The notes beneath the pieces are model-generated. The model had not been told where the DNA came from and did no database searches. It worked only from the letters and a program-made list of their open reading frames with translations. The position numbers and the translations under genes are program-made. From the NCBI RefSeq assembly GCF_003254575.1, contig NZ_QJUA01000038.1, positions 1 to 55,863 of the forward strand: a DNA stretch of 55,863 nt. Reading direction: 5' to 3'. This DNA comes from Mycobacterium kyogaense (GTDB lineage Bacteria; Actinomycetota; Actinomycetes; Mycobacteriales; Mycobacteriaceae). Positions 8,492 to 16,767 of the stretch are shown here, piece after piece (position 1 is the stretch's first letter; the number at the start of each line of letters is the position of its first letter).

Positions 8492-9268
8492 ATGACCGAC
8501 TACGAGACCATCCTCGTCACCCGCGAGGGCCGCGTCGCCACCATCACGCTGAACCGACCGAAAGCTCTCAACGCGCTGAACAGTCAGGTGATGAACGATG
8601 TCACCTCCGCTGCAGCCGAATTGGACGCCGATCCCGGCATCGGCGCCATCGTGCTGACCGGCAACGAGAAGGCGTTCGCCGCCGGTGCGGACATCAAGGA
8701 GATGGCGAATCTGTCGTTCGCCGAGGTCTTCTCGTCAGATTTCTTCGCCGCCTGGGGGAACTTCGCGGCCACGCGCACACCGACGATCGCCGCGGTCGCG
8801 GGGCATGCGCTCGGTGGCGGCTGCGAGCTGGCGATGATGTGCGACATCCTGATCGCCGCGGACACCGCGAAGTTCGGCCAGCCCGAGATCAAGCTGGGCG
8901 TGCTGCCGGGCATGGGCGGTTCGCAGCGGCTGACCCGGGCGATCGGCAAGGCCAAGGCGATGGATCTGATCCTGACCGGTCGCACCATGGGAGCCGAGGA
9001 GGCCGAACGGGCCGGGCTGGTGTCCCGCGTGGTCCCGGCCGACTCCTTGCTCGAGGAAGCCACGGCCACAGCGCAGACGATCGCCGGTATGTCGCTGTCC
9101 GCCGCCAGGATGGCCAAGGAAGCGGTCGACCGCGCCTTCGAGTCGACGCTCGCCGAGGGCCTGCTCTACGAGCGCCGGCTGTTCCACTCCGCGTTCGCGA
9201 CCGACGATCAGACCGAGGGCATGGCCGCGTTCACCGAGAAGCGTTCGCCGAACTTCAGCCACCGCTGA
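8492..9268 (+). CDS. echA8: Enoyl-CoA hydratase
   Basis: 258-residue classical enoyl-CoA hydratase that adds water to trans-2-enoyl-CoA in beta-oxidation. The ATG at 8492 sits behind AGGAGCAGCC. Both catalytic glutamates lie in conserved context: GGGCELAMMCD and GQPEIKLGVLPGMGG. The oxyanion motif is FAAGADIKEM. Upstream in-frame ATGs overlap echA9 and are rejected. Orthologue of Rv1070c. Forms a unit with echA9 and probably the following membrane hydrolase gene. Confidence 0.95.
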   Translation: MTDYETILVTREGRVATITLNRPKALNALNSQVMNDVTSAAAELDADPGIGAIVLTGNEKAFAAGADIKEMANLSFAEVFSSDFFAAWGNFAATRTPTIAAVAGHALGGGCELAMMCDILIAADTAKFGQPEIKLGVLPGMGGSQRLTRAIGKAKAMDLILTGRTMGAEEAERAGLVSRVVPADSLLEEATATAQTIAGMSLSAARMAKEAVDRAFESTLAEGLLYERRLFHSAFATDDQTEGMAAFTEKRSPNFSHR

Positions 9269-9290
9269 CATGCACGGCTAACATGCCTTC

Positions 9291-10982
9291 GTGACCGTCA
9301 CCGTCGCCCCGCCGGAGGACGAGCCGCGCGCCGAGACCGCCCGCAAAGCGTGGTGGGTACGCCGCTACACATTCACCGGTACCGCAGTGGGACTGGTGTT
9401 CCTGTGGTTGTCGCTCACGCCGTCACTGCTGCCCCGCGGTCCGCTGTTCCAGGGCTTGGTCAGCGGAGGCGCGGGCGCCTTCGGCTACGCCATCGGCGTG
9501 TTCTCGGTGTGGCTGGTGCGTTACATGCGGTCCAAGGATTCCAGCCCGCCCCCTCCCCGCCGCGCCTGGCTGATCCTGGTGGTGGTGGGCGCGATCGGCA
9601 TGGTGCTGGCGATCATCTGGTTCCACGAGTGGCAGGACGACGTCCGGGACCTGATGGGAGTGCCGCGGCTGACGTTCTGGGACTACCCACTGGCCGCCGC
9701 GATCTCGGTGGTCACGCTGTTCGCTTTCGTCGAGATCGGCCAACTGATCCGCCGGCTGGTGCGTTTCCTGGTACGCCAGCTCGATCGTGTTGCGCCGCCG
9801 CGCGTTTCGGCCGTGATCGTGGTGACGCTGCTGCTGGCTCTGACGATCGCGCTGCTGAACGGCATCGTCGTACGGTTCGCGATGAGCACCATCAACAGCA
9901 CGTTCGCGGCGGTCAACGACGAGACCGATCCGGACAATCCGGCGCCTGACACGCCGCTGCGCTCCGGTGGCCCGGGATCGCTGGTCGATTGGGAGTCGCT
10001 CGGCCATCAGGGGCGCATGTTCGTAGGTGGGGGGCCGTCGGTCGACGAGCTCAGCGCGTTCAACGGCCGCCCGGCCGTCGAACCCATCCGCGCCTACGCC
10101 GGCCTCAACTCCGCAGACGGGATCAAGGCCACCGCGAGGCTGGCCGCGCGAGAACTGCAGCGCACCGGGGGCCTCGACCGCGCGGTGGTGGCAGTGGCCA
10201 CCACGACAGGTACGGGCTGGATCAACGAGGCCGAGGCCACCTCGCTGGAGTACATGTACAACGGCGACACCGCGATCGTGTCGATGCAGTACTCGTTCCT
10301 GCCGAGCTGGTTGTCGTTCCTGGTGGACAAAGAGAATGCACGGCAGGCCGGTCAGGCCTTGTTCGAAGCCGTCGACGAGCTGGTTCGCGCGATGCCCGAG
10401 GCGCAGCGGCCCAAGCTGGTGGTGTTCGGGGAAAGCCTGGGCTCCTTCGGTGGCGAGGCCCCGTTCCTGGCGTTGAACAACTTGATCGCCCGCACCGACG
10501 GCGCGCTGTTCAGCGGCCCGACGTTCAACAACACCATCTGGACCGACCTGACCATCAACCGGGATCCCGGCTCCCCTCAATGGCTGCCGATCTACGACCA
10601 GGGCGAGAACGTGCGATTCGTCGCGCAGCCGAAAGACCTGCAGCGCCCGCACGATCCGTGGGGCCAGCCGCGCGTCGTCTATCTGCAGCACGCCTCGGAC
10701 CCGATTGCGTGGTGGAACCCGGATCTGCTGTTCGCCAAACCGGATTGGCTGCGGGAGCCGCGCGGGTACGACGTCTCCCCCGACATGGAGTGGATTCCGG
10801 TCGTGACGTTCCTTCAGGTGTCTGCCGACATGGCGGTGGCGGTGAATGTGCCCGACGGACACGGGCACGTCTACGTGCGCAACGTCGCCGACGCGTGGGC
10901 GTCGATCCTGTTGCCGCCCGGGTGGTCTGCGGCCAAGACGGAGAAGCTGAGGCCGCTGCTGCGCAGCGACGAGAGTTCCTAG
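9291..10982 (+). CDS. Alpha/beta-hydrolase family membrane protein (Rv1069c-like)
   Basis: 563 residues with a GTG start. Four hydrophobic segments in the first 210 residues (for example GLVFLWLSLTPSLLP, LILVVVGAIGMVLAIIW, AAISVVTLFAFVEIG, VIVVTLLLALTIALLNG) precede a large soluble domain. That domain contains the nucleophile-elbow-like FGESLGSFGG and a terminal HGHVY histidine. This matches the conserved mycobacterial membrane hydrolase next to echA8. Substrate unknown. Its stop codon overlaps the stop of the convergent rhodanese gene by 4 bp, so no terminator separates them. Confidence 0.85.
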   Translation: MTVTVAPPEDEPRAETARKAWWVRRYTFTGTAVGLVFLWLSLTPSLLPRGPLFQGLVSGGAGAFGYAIGVFSVWLVRYMRSKDSSPPPPRRAWLILVVVGAIGMVLAIIWFHEWQDDVRDLMGVPRLTFWDYPLAAAISVVTLFAFVEIGQLIRRLVRFLVRQLDRVAPPRVSAVIVVTLLLALTIALLNGIVVRFAMSTINSTFAAVNDETDPDNPAPDTPLRSGGPGSLVDWESLGHQGRMFVGGGPSVDELSAFNGRPAVEPIRAYAGLNSADGIKATARLAARELQRTGGLDRAVVAVATTTGTGWINEAEATSLEYMYNGDTAIVSMQYSFLPSWLSFLVDKENARQAGQALFEAVDELVRAMPEAQRPKLVVFGESLGSFGGEAPFLALNNLIARTDGALFSGPTFNNTIWTDLTINRDPGSPQWLPIYDQGENVRFVAQPKDLQRPHDPWGQPRVVYLQHASDPIAWWNPDLLFAKPDWLREPRGYDVSPDMEWIPVVTFLQVSADMAVAVNVPDGHGHVYVRNVADAWASILLPPGWSAAKTEKLRPLLRSDESS

Positions 10983-11350
10983 TAGACGAGCACGCCTTTG
11001 AGGGCGTGGTATCCGCCGACGACGTCGGTGGCGCGGTGCAGACCGATCTCCTGCAGGGCCGCCGCGGCCAGACTGGACGTGTAGCCCTCGGAGCACAGCA
11101 CCACCCATTCGACGTCGTCGTCGACGGCTTGTGGAATCCGGGCATCGCTGGTGGGGTCGAGTCGCCATTCGAGCACGTTGCGCTCGATGATCAGCGCGGT
11201 GGGGACCTCGCCTTCGATGGCCCGCTGGGCGGCGGGCCGGATGTCGACGAGGATGGCTCCGCGTCGCAGGGCGACCGGCAGTTCGTCTGCGGTCAGTCGG
11301 TTGATCTTCGTGCGGGCGTTCTCCAGCACCACATCGATACGGCTTCCCAT
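10979..11350 (-). CDS. Rhodanese-like sulfurtransferase domain protein
   Basis: 123-residue single rhodanese domain: ILVDIRPAAQR at the N-terminus and active-site loop CSEGYTSSLAAAAL with the persulfide-accepting cysteine. It follows the cysteine dioxygenase gene with a 1-bp gap on the same strand, so the pair probably handles cysteine sulfur together: oxidation to cysteine sulfinate and sulfane transfer. The GGYHALKG C-terminus is typical of the family. Confidence 0.9.
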   Translation of the reverse strand: MGSRIDVVLENARTKINRLTADELPVALRRGAILVDIRPAAQRAIEGEVPTALIIERNVLEWRLDPTSDARIPQAVDDDVEWVVLCSEGYTSSLAAAALQEIGLHRATDVVGGYHALKGVLVY

Positions 11351-11351
11351 G

Positions 11352-11876
11352 TCACTTCCCTTCCGGTTGGTCGGTCAATTCGGTCCGCTTGCGGCGCAGC
11401 GCGTTTCGCTCGGACACCTCGTAATAGGACATCGCGGTGAGCGGCGGTGAGTAGGCATGCACGCTCAGTGTCGGGGTCGGCGCAACGATCGGGGTGGACA
11501 GCGACACGCTCTCGCGAGCCCACACCACATCGTGTACCCAGCCGAGCGGGAACGCGGCCTGGTCGCCGGCCTCGAGCCGGCGATTGCGCAATTGCTTTCC
11601 ATCCCATCGGGTTTCGCGTAGCGCGCCGGATAGGACAGTGAGTGCACCGAGGGAGCCACCGTGGTCGTGCAACTCGGTAGCGTGATCGGGCACCCAACTG
11701 ATGAGCCAGACGTCGAGCTCGTCGTCGCCGTGCAGGCGGGTGTACCAGCGCTCGGTGGTGGGCGGTCCACCGACCGGAAGGACGTCGTCGAAGCGACCGG
11801 AGAGGACGTCGGCGGCGTACCGATCGGTGGCATGCAGCAGGTCAGCTGGGCGCAGACGGGTGGGAGCGAGAACCAT
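11352..11876 (-). CDS. Cysteine dioxygenase (cupin)
   Basis: 174 residues, cupin fold. The iron ligands appear in TELHDHGGSLGALTVL (two His) and in the later GWVHDV (third His). The family oxidises L-cysteine to cysteine sulfinate, or related thiols, using non-haem iron and O2. It is the promoter-proximal gene of a two-gene unit with the rhodanese. Thiol specificity cannot be read from sequence. Confidence 0.88.
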   Translation of the reverse strand: MVLAPTRLRPADLLHATDRYAADVLSGRFDDVLPVGGPPTTERWYTRLHGDDELDVWLISWVPDHATELHDHGGSLGALTVLSGALRETRWDGKQLRNRRLEAGDQAAFPLGWVHDVVWARESVSLSTPIVAPTPTLSVHAYSPPLTAMSYYEVSERNALRRKRTELTDQPEGK

Positions 11877-12054
11877 GGGAGAACTCCAGAGGTGGAACGG
11901 ACGAAGTGGGGGGTCGGGGTCAGGCCCGACAACACTCCCGAGTCATTCCGTTGCGCACGCTCCCACTGTGGCACGAGACCAGGCGATTGGCCAGGTCCGG
12001 GACTTAATCTCACCGTGAATCTGGAATTGCGCACGTCGCGGCTAGATTGACGGG

Positions 12055-12498
12055 ATGGTCCCCTTCGCCGTCCGGGTCGTTCTGCTCGCCGCACCGGGCC
12101 TGCTGGCACTGGCCGGTTGCTCGTCGACACCCACCCCGTCCACGCCCAGCACCGAGACGTCCTCGTCCACCCGGGCGAGCGCGGCCCCGACGACTGCCAC
12201 CGAATCGCTGGCCCCCGACGCCGTCGAGGTCTCACCGGGTGGCGTGACGACCAAGGTGGGCGCACCCGCGGAGTCCACGGAGGACGACTACTTCCAGAAC
12301 TGCCGTGCGGCGCGCACCTATATGGACACCCACGGCGGTGACCCGAAGGCGCAGATCGAGCCGTACCTGAAGATGCTGCAGAGCGCGCCGACGGTCGGGT
12401 CGGGCGAGTTCGACAAGAGCTGGACGCAGCTGTCGGCCGGGCAGCAGTCGGCGATCATCGTCGCGGTCGAGTCGGCCGCCGACGCGCTGTGCGGCTAG
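12055..12498 (+). CDS. lpqV: Lipoprotein LpqV
   Basis: 147 residues. The signal peptide ends in the lipobox LALAGC (Cys22), so lipidation at the outer face of the membrane is expected. A Ser/Thr/Pro linker follows, then the conserved LpqV core VEVSPGGVTTKVGAPAESTEDDYFQNCRAAR (given only to identify the region, residues about 60-85) and a C-terminal SAADALCG. Matches LpqV (Rv1064c). No biochemical function is known. Two cysteines in the core could form a disulfide. Confidence 0.88.
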   Translation: MVPFAVRVVLLAAPGLLALAGCSSTPTPSTPSTETSSSTRASAAPTTATESLAPDAVEVSPGGVTTKVGAPAESTEDDYFQNCRAARTYMDTHGGDPKAQIEPYLKMLQSAPTVGSGEFDKSWTQLSAGQQSAIIVAVESAADALCG

Positions 12499-12502
12499 CG
12501 CC

Positions 12503-12868
12503 TCAGTCGTTCCAGACGAAACAGAACGTGTGGCCGGCCGGGTCGCGGTACACCCGGAACTGGTCCTCGTCGACGTCCTGCACCCATGTCGCACCCAGCC
12601 TGATCACCTCGGCCTGAGCGGCCTCGAGCTGGTCCTCGGGGATCATCACGTCGAAGTGGATCTGTTGCGAGGCGTGCGGGTCAGGGAACTGCGGCGGCCG
12701 GTGTTCGGGAGACAGCTGGAACGCCAGCCGGCGCCCGTCCGGACCGGTGACCACCACCCAGTCCGGGTCCTCCTGGGTGATGTCGCCGCCGAGAACCTCG
12801 GCCCAGAAACGCGCCAGGCGGAGGGGGTCGGGGCAGTCGACGACGACTGAACGCAGTGTTCCGATCAT
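12503..12868 (-). CDS. VOC (glyoxalase-fold) family protein
   Basis: 121 residues from ATG 12866-12868. Contains paired beta-alpha-beta-beta-beta units typical of glyoxalase/bleomycin-resistance proteins: RSVVVDCPDPLRLARFWAEVLG and HFDVMIPED...GHTFCFVW. Metal ligands typical of the fold (His/Glu) are partly present. Catalytic or binding role unknown. Convergent with lpqV, with only 4 bp between the stops. Confidence 0.85.
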   Translation of the reverse strand: MIGTLRSVVVDCPDPLRLARFWAEVLGGDITQEDPDWVVVTGPDGRRLAFQLSPEHRPPQFPDPHASQQIHFDVMIPEDQLEAAQAEVIRLGATWVQDVDEDQFRVYRDPAGHTFCFVWND

Positions 12869-12919
12869 GAGGGACAGGGTTGCCCGTCGCGGTCGGCTCA
12901 TGCAAGCGAGAATGGGCGG

Positions 12920-13912
12920 ATGCGGGTGGCATTGGCGTTGGGCAGCGGAGGGGCCCGCGGGTACGCCCACATCGGAGTGATCAACGAACTGCACGAGCGG
13001 GGCCACGAGATCGTCGGTATCGCGGGGTCGTCGATGGGCGCTCTGGTGGGCGGCCTGGAAGCGGCGGGGCGGCTCGACCAGTACACGACCTGGGCCGGTT
13101 CGCTGACCCAGCGGGCGGTGTTGCGCCTGCTCGATCCGTCGATCACGGCGGCGGGGGTGCTGCGGGCCGAGAAGATCCTCGACGCGGTGCGGGAGATCCT
13201 CGGCGAGGTGCGGATCGAGGACCTGCCGATTCCCTACACCTCGGTGGCCACCGATCTGATCACGGGCAAGTCCGTGTGGATGCAGCGCGGTCCGGTCGAT
13301 GACGCGATCCGGGCGTCGATCGCGATTCCGGGCGTCATCACTCCGCATGTGCTCGACGGTCGACTGCTGGCCGACGGCGGAATCCTGGATCCACTGCCGA
13401 TGGCTCCGATAGCCGCCGTCACCGCCGATGTCACGATCGCCGTTAGTCTCTCCGGGGATGACCCCGAAGCGCACCGCCGCGACCGGGAACCCCGGCAGGC
13501 CACCGGCGACTGGTTGAACCGGATGTGGCGCAGTTCGTCGTCGCTGCTGGATTCCAAGGCCGCGCGGTCACTGCTGGACACCCCGACGGGGCGCGCCGTG
13601 ATGGGCCGGTTCGTCGTGGGTGACGACGAGCCCACCCCCCGGAACCTGGAGGCTCCCAGCGAACCGGTGATGCCCGTGGTGCCGCGGTTGAGCGGCTTCG
13701 AGGTGATGAACCGTGTCATCGACATCGCGCAGGCGGCGTTGGCCCGGCACACCCTGGCGGCCTATCCACCCGATCTGTTGATCGAGGTGCCGCGCACGGT
13801 GTGCCGGAGCTTGGATTTCCACCGCGCCAGCGAGGTGATCGACATCGGCCAGGAGCTGGCCAGCGCCGCACTGGACACGCTCGAAGCCACCGTGTCCGCG
13901 TCAGAGGCCTAG
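12920..13912 (+). CDS. Patatin-like phospholipase (Rv1063c-like)
   Basis: 330 residues. The N-terminus has the oxyanion loop GSGGARGYAHIGV, then the nucleophile elbow GSSMGALVGG and the dyad Asp in LADGGILDPLP. All patatin catalytic elements are intact, so lipid acyl-hydrolase activity is expected. It faces a second, distinct patatin-like gene, and their 3' ends overlap by 12 bp. The arrangement matches Rv1063c/Rv1062. Confidence 0.9.
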   Translation: MRVALALGSGGARGYAHIGVINELHERGHEIVGIAGSSMGALVGGLEAAGRLDQYTTWAGSLTQRAVLRLLDPSITAAGVLRAEKILDAVREILGEVRIEDLPIPYTSVATDLITGKSVWMQRGPVDDAIRASIAIPGVITPHVLDGRLLADGGILDPLPMAPIAAVTADVTIAVSLSGDDPEAHRRDREPRQATGDWLNRMWRSSSSLLDSKAARSLLDTPTGRAVMGRFVVGDDEPTPRNLEAPSEPVMPVVPRLSGFEVMNRVIDIAQAALARHTLAAYPPDLLIEVPRTVCRSLDFHRASEVIDIGQELASAALDTLEATVSASEA

Positions 13913-14758
13913 GAACTGCGCGATGCGGGCCGCTTCGCGCCGGCCCTGCGCACGGCCGGCCTGCGCCGAGGGTGCCCGGCAGGCCGGGTCGAGAGGGTTC
14001 GGGCCGAACGCCTCCAAAGCCTCGGCGTCGGCGAAGACCGCGTGCGTGGCCCCTGCGAAGGCGGCGATCTCGTCGGCCGTGCCGGTCCCCCACGGCGACG
14101 GCGCATCGGGTGCCGACGGCACGAGGACCACGGCGGTGTCGCAGTCGGAGACGGCGGACATGTTCACCGAGCTGCCGACACCGCCGTCCATGTAGCGCCT
14201 GCCGGCAATGGTGACGGTGGGCCACGCGCCGGGAACAGCACAGCTGGCCGCCACCGCATCGACCAGATCGACTCCGGAGGCGCGGTCGAAAACCACGAGT
14301 TCGCCTGTGGCGATGTCGATTCCGGTCACGCGCAGATCGCGCGACGGCCAGTCGTGCGACGGCAACCGGTGGGCGATCACCTCACGGCGCACCGCTTCGT
14401 CGACGGTGTCCGTGGCGGCGGCGACGGCACCGATCTTCGTCAGCTTCTGCTCCTTGGTGGTGCCGGGGGTCATCATGGCGTCCAGGAACAGCTCGGTGAT
14501 GCCGTCGACCGAGACCCCCGGGTGGATCTCGGGTGAGGTCTCCGACAGCTGACGGGCGAACAACTCCTCCAGCGGCAGGTCACTGGAGAGCTGCGCGGCG
14601 ACCGTCGACCCCGCCGAGGTGCCGAGCAGGACGTCGGAAGCCAGCAGCGCCCGACCCGCGGCGGGCGCCTCCTCGGCGATACCGAGCAGAACACCTGTCT
14701 CCCAGGCGATTCCGGCCAGTCCGCCACCGGCCAGCACGAGGGCACGACGCGTCGTCAC
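13901..14758 (-). CDS. Patatin-like phospholipase (Rv1062-like)
   Basis: 285 residues. Patatin motifs in order: LAGGGLAGIAWETGVL (oxyanion), GTSAGSTVAAQL (nucleophile Ser) and YMDGGVGSSVNM (dyad Asp). Only distantly similar to the facing gene. Probably an acyl-ester hydrolase acting on lipids. It is preceded by the amidotransferase gene on the same strand, whose stop is 9 bp away, so these leftward genes likely form a unit. Confidence 0.9.
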   Translation of the reverse strand: MTTRRALVLAGGGLAGIAWETGVLLGIAEEAPAAGRALLASDVLLGTSAGSTVAAQLSSDLPLEELFARQLSETSPEIHPGVSVDGITELFLDAMMTPGTTKEQKLTKIGAVAAATDTVDEAVRREVIAHRLPSHDWPSRDLRVTGIDIATGELVVFDRASGVDLVDAVAASCAVPGAWPTVTIAGRRYMDGGVGSSVNMSAVSDCDTAVVLVPSAPDAPSPWGTGTADEIAAFAGATHAVFADAEALEAFGPNPLDPACRAPSAQAGRAQGRREAARIAQFLGL

Positions 14759-14767
14759 CCTCCTGTT

Positions 14768-15619
14768 CTACCGGACGGTCTGACTCGCCGCCGCTACCGG
14801 GTTCAGATCGGCGACGCTCAGGCGGTGCGTCGGCGGGGCGAGGACGCCGGTGGTCGACGTGAGCTCCAGTCCGGGTCCGACGTGCACCAGTTCGCCGTCG
14901 CCGAGGGGCCGCCAGGCGGGGTCGTCGTCCATCCGCTCGGTCGCGAACACCACCGACGGCCCGTCGCAGGACCGGGCGTTGATTCTGCTGCTGCGCATCT
15001 CGAACGGGGTGTGGTCGGCGGGCGTGCGGCGATCGAGCACGTACAGGTCGTGGGTGTCCGGGTAGCGCAGCGCCCACATCTCGGTCGCGGTGCACAGCAG
15101 GATGTTGATCGCGAACACGCCGACGTGGGCGCCCAGCCAGCCGACGGCATCGATCAGGCCGGCGGTGACGTCACCGCCGCGGGCTCGTATCGCGCCGGTG
15201 ATCAGCGCGAACACCCGTTCCGAATCCGTCTGCCCCACAACCAGTTCGGAGATACCCAGCTCGGCCAGCCGCGCGTCGAGCACGTCCAGGTCGGCCACGA
15301 CGCCGTTGTGGGCGAACAACCGGCCTTCTTGCACGAAGGGGTGGGTGTTGGTCGGGTCGGGGGCTCCGGTGGACGCGTAGCGCACGTGGGCCAGCACCGT
15401 CGTCGCGACCACGTCGCGGGCCTCGCGCGCGAACGCGGCGTCCTGCCACGCGGCCAGCGGTTGCTTGTCCACCACGGGTTGTCCGGCCGCGTCGAAGTAG
15501 CCGAGGCCGGTGCCGTCGGGATTGCGGCGGCCCTGTTCGGCCAAGCTGTCGGGGGCGTCGAGCAACCAGAACGTCACCGGAACGGCCGTCCCGGCGTGCA
15601 TCCCGAACAGGCGGCACAT
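14768..15619 (-). CDS. Class II glutamine amidotransferase (Rv1061-like)
   Basis: 283 residues beginning MCRLFGMHAG, so Cys2 becomes the N-terminal nucleophile after Met removal. VLAHVRYAST and LFAHNGVVADLD are the glutamine- and oxyanion-binding elements of the GATase II domain; no synthase domain is attached. Similar to EgtC/YafJ-type proteins. Its stop and the start of the upstream NAD(P)-binding gene are adjacent (15619/15620), so translation is probably coupled. Substrate unknown. Confidence 0.88.
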   Translation of the reverse strand: MCRLFGMHAGTAVPVTFWLLDAPDSLAEQGRRNPDGTGLGYFDAAGQPVVDKQPLAAWQDAAFAREARDVVATTVLAHVRYASTGAPDPTNTHPFVQEGRLFAHNGVVADLDVLDARLAELGISELVVGQTDSERVFALITGAIRARGGDVTAGLIDAVGWLGAHVGVFAINILLCTATEMWALRYPDTHDLYVLDRRTPADHTPFEMRSSRINARSCDGPSVVFATERMDDDPAWRPLGDGELVHVGPGLELTSTTGVLAPPTHRLSVADLNPVAAASQTVR

Positions 15620-16666
15620 CTACAGGTGGGGTGCGGCCCTGCCGCTGATCAGAGGCAAGTCGAGGTAGGTGGCGATGCCAGGCGCGGCGGCGCAGACCGC
15701 GGGTACCGAGTTCACGCAGTGGGCGGCCGTGCCGACGACGCCGTATTCAGGACCCTGCCCGCCGACTTCGGATTGGAAGCCCGTCACCGTCACGGTGAAG
15801 TCGGGGTTGCCGCGCACCTCCATCTCGTAGCGTTGCCCGGCCGGGCCGAAGGACCAGGCGGGGTCCAGGTGCTCCTCCCCCATCAGCCAGTTCACCGTCA
15901 CCCGGACCACGGGCTCACCGTCGACGAGCGCTTCCCAATGGAATTTGCGTCCCGCCACCTGTCCGGGCTCGATCGGGCCCATCGGCGAGTCGATCGTGGC
16001 GGTGGCCACGGCGATCTCCTGCGTCGCCCGCACTCGGGGATCGGAGTGAAAACCCAACTGGTCCACACACATTCGGACGGCTTGGATGAATCCCGCGTCG
16101 AGCATCTTCTGCATCGGCCCGGTGAGTGCCTTGTCCGGTGTCTCACCGAAACCCATCACGTGCCGCAGCACGTCGGGTGCCTCGTAGGTGCGTAGGTCGG
16201 AGAACTCCTCGGCGCGCACGAAGGTGACGCCGGTCGACATCGCCGACAGCATCAGCGGGAACTTCTCGCTGATGCCGCCGGGCGCGATGCCGGTGCCGTG
16301 CAGGGTGGCGTTGCCGGCCAGTGCGGCCTCCCGCAGCGGCGCACCGCTGCGCTCACTGGGATACAGCCAACCGACCGGGGTGACGACGTTCTTGCCTGAG
16401 CGCAGCAGTGCGATGACCTCGTCGGAGTTGGCGATCAGCGGGGCGTAGATGACGGCGTCGGCGTCCATCGCGAGGATCTCGTCGATGCTGTCGGTGGCGG
16501 TGATGCCCAGCGGGGCCACGCCGATGAGGTCGCCGACGTCGCGTCCGGCCTTCGCGGCCGAGTGCACCCAGCAACCGGCGAGTTCGAGCTCGGGATGCTC
16601 GAGTACGCCTTTGATCGCGGCGACGCCGACACCGCCGGTCGCCCATTGCACGACGCGCAGCGCCAT
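15620..16666 (-). CDS. NAD(P)-binding dihydrodipicolinate-reductase-like protein (Rv1059-like)
   Basis: 348 residues. An N-terminal Rossmann segment VVQWATGGVGVAAIKGVLEHPELEL is followed by the family's C-terminal domain. Mycobacteria carry many paralogues annotated as dihydrodipicolinate reductase or diacylglycerol-like dehydrogenases, often in steroid or lipid loci. A KstR-type operator lies in the promoter shared with the divergent thiolase, which suggests a sterol- or lipid-catabolic role. That role is inferred. Confidence 0.85.
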   Translation of the reverse strand: MALRVVQWATGGVGVAAIKGVLEHPELELAGCWVHSAAKAGRDVGDLIGVAPLGITATDSIDEILAMDADAVIYAPLIANSDEVIALLRSGKNVVTPVGWLYPSERSGAPLREAALAGNATLHGTGIAPGGISEKFPLMLSAMSTGVTFVRAEEFSDLRTYEAPDVLRHVMGFGETPDKALTGPMQKMLDAGFIQAVRMCVDQLGFHSDPRVRATQEIAVATATIDSPMGPIEPGQVAGRKFHWEALVDGEPVVRVTVNWLMGEEHLDPAWSFGPAGQRYEMEVRGNPDFTVTVTGFQSEVGGQGPEYGVVGTAAHCVNSVPAVCAAAPGIATYLDLPLISGRAAPHL

Positions 16667-16697
16667 CCCGCCTCCTCCAACAGTGCCGACAAAGAAC

Positions 16698-16711
16698 TGG
16701 AACGTGTTCTA
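16698..16711. promoter_or_regulatory. KstR-type operator
   Basis: TGGAACGTGTTCTA fits the published mycobacterial KstR consensus TnnAACnnGTTnnA at every fixed position and is nearly palindromic. It sits in the 101-bp divergent promoter region, 32 bp before the NAD(P)-binding gene start and 57 bp before the thiolase start. KstR represses cholesterol-catabolism genes until 3-oxo-cholestenoyl-CoA is present. Confidence 0.7.
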
Positions 16712-16767
16712 CTCAGATGTACACCAGCGCCCGGCGGGCCGGTCGCGATTGGCGAAGGGATCAGCAC

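Noticed and set aside
9423..11168. Very long leftward open frame opposite the Rv1069c-like gene
   Set aside because: Third-position GC bias leaves stop-free antisense frames. The translation is Arg/Gln/His-rich with no domain, while the forward frame matches a known family.
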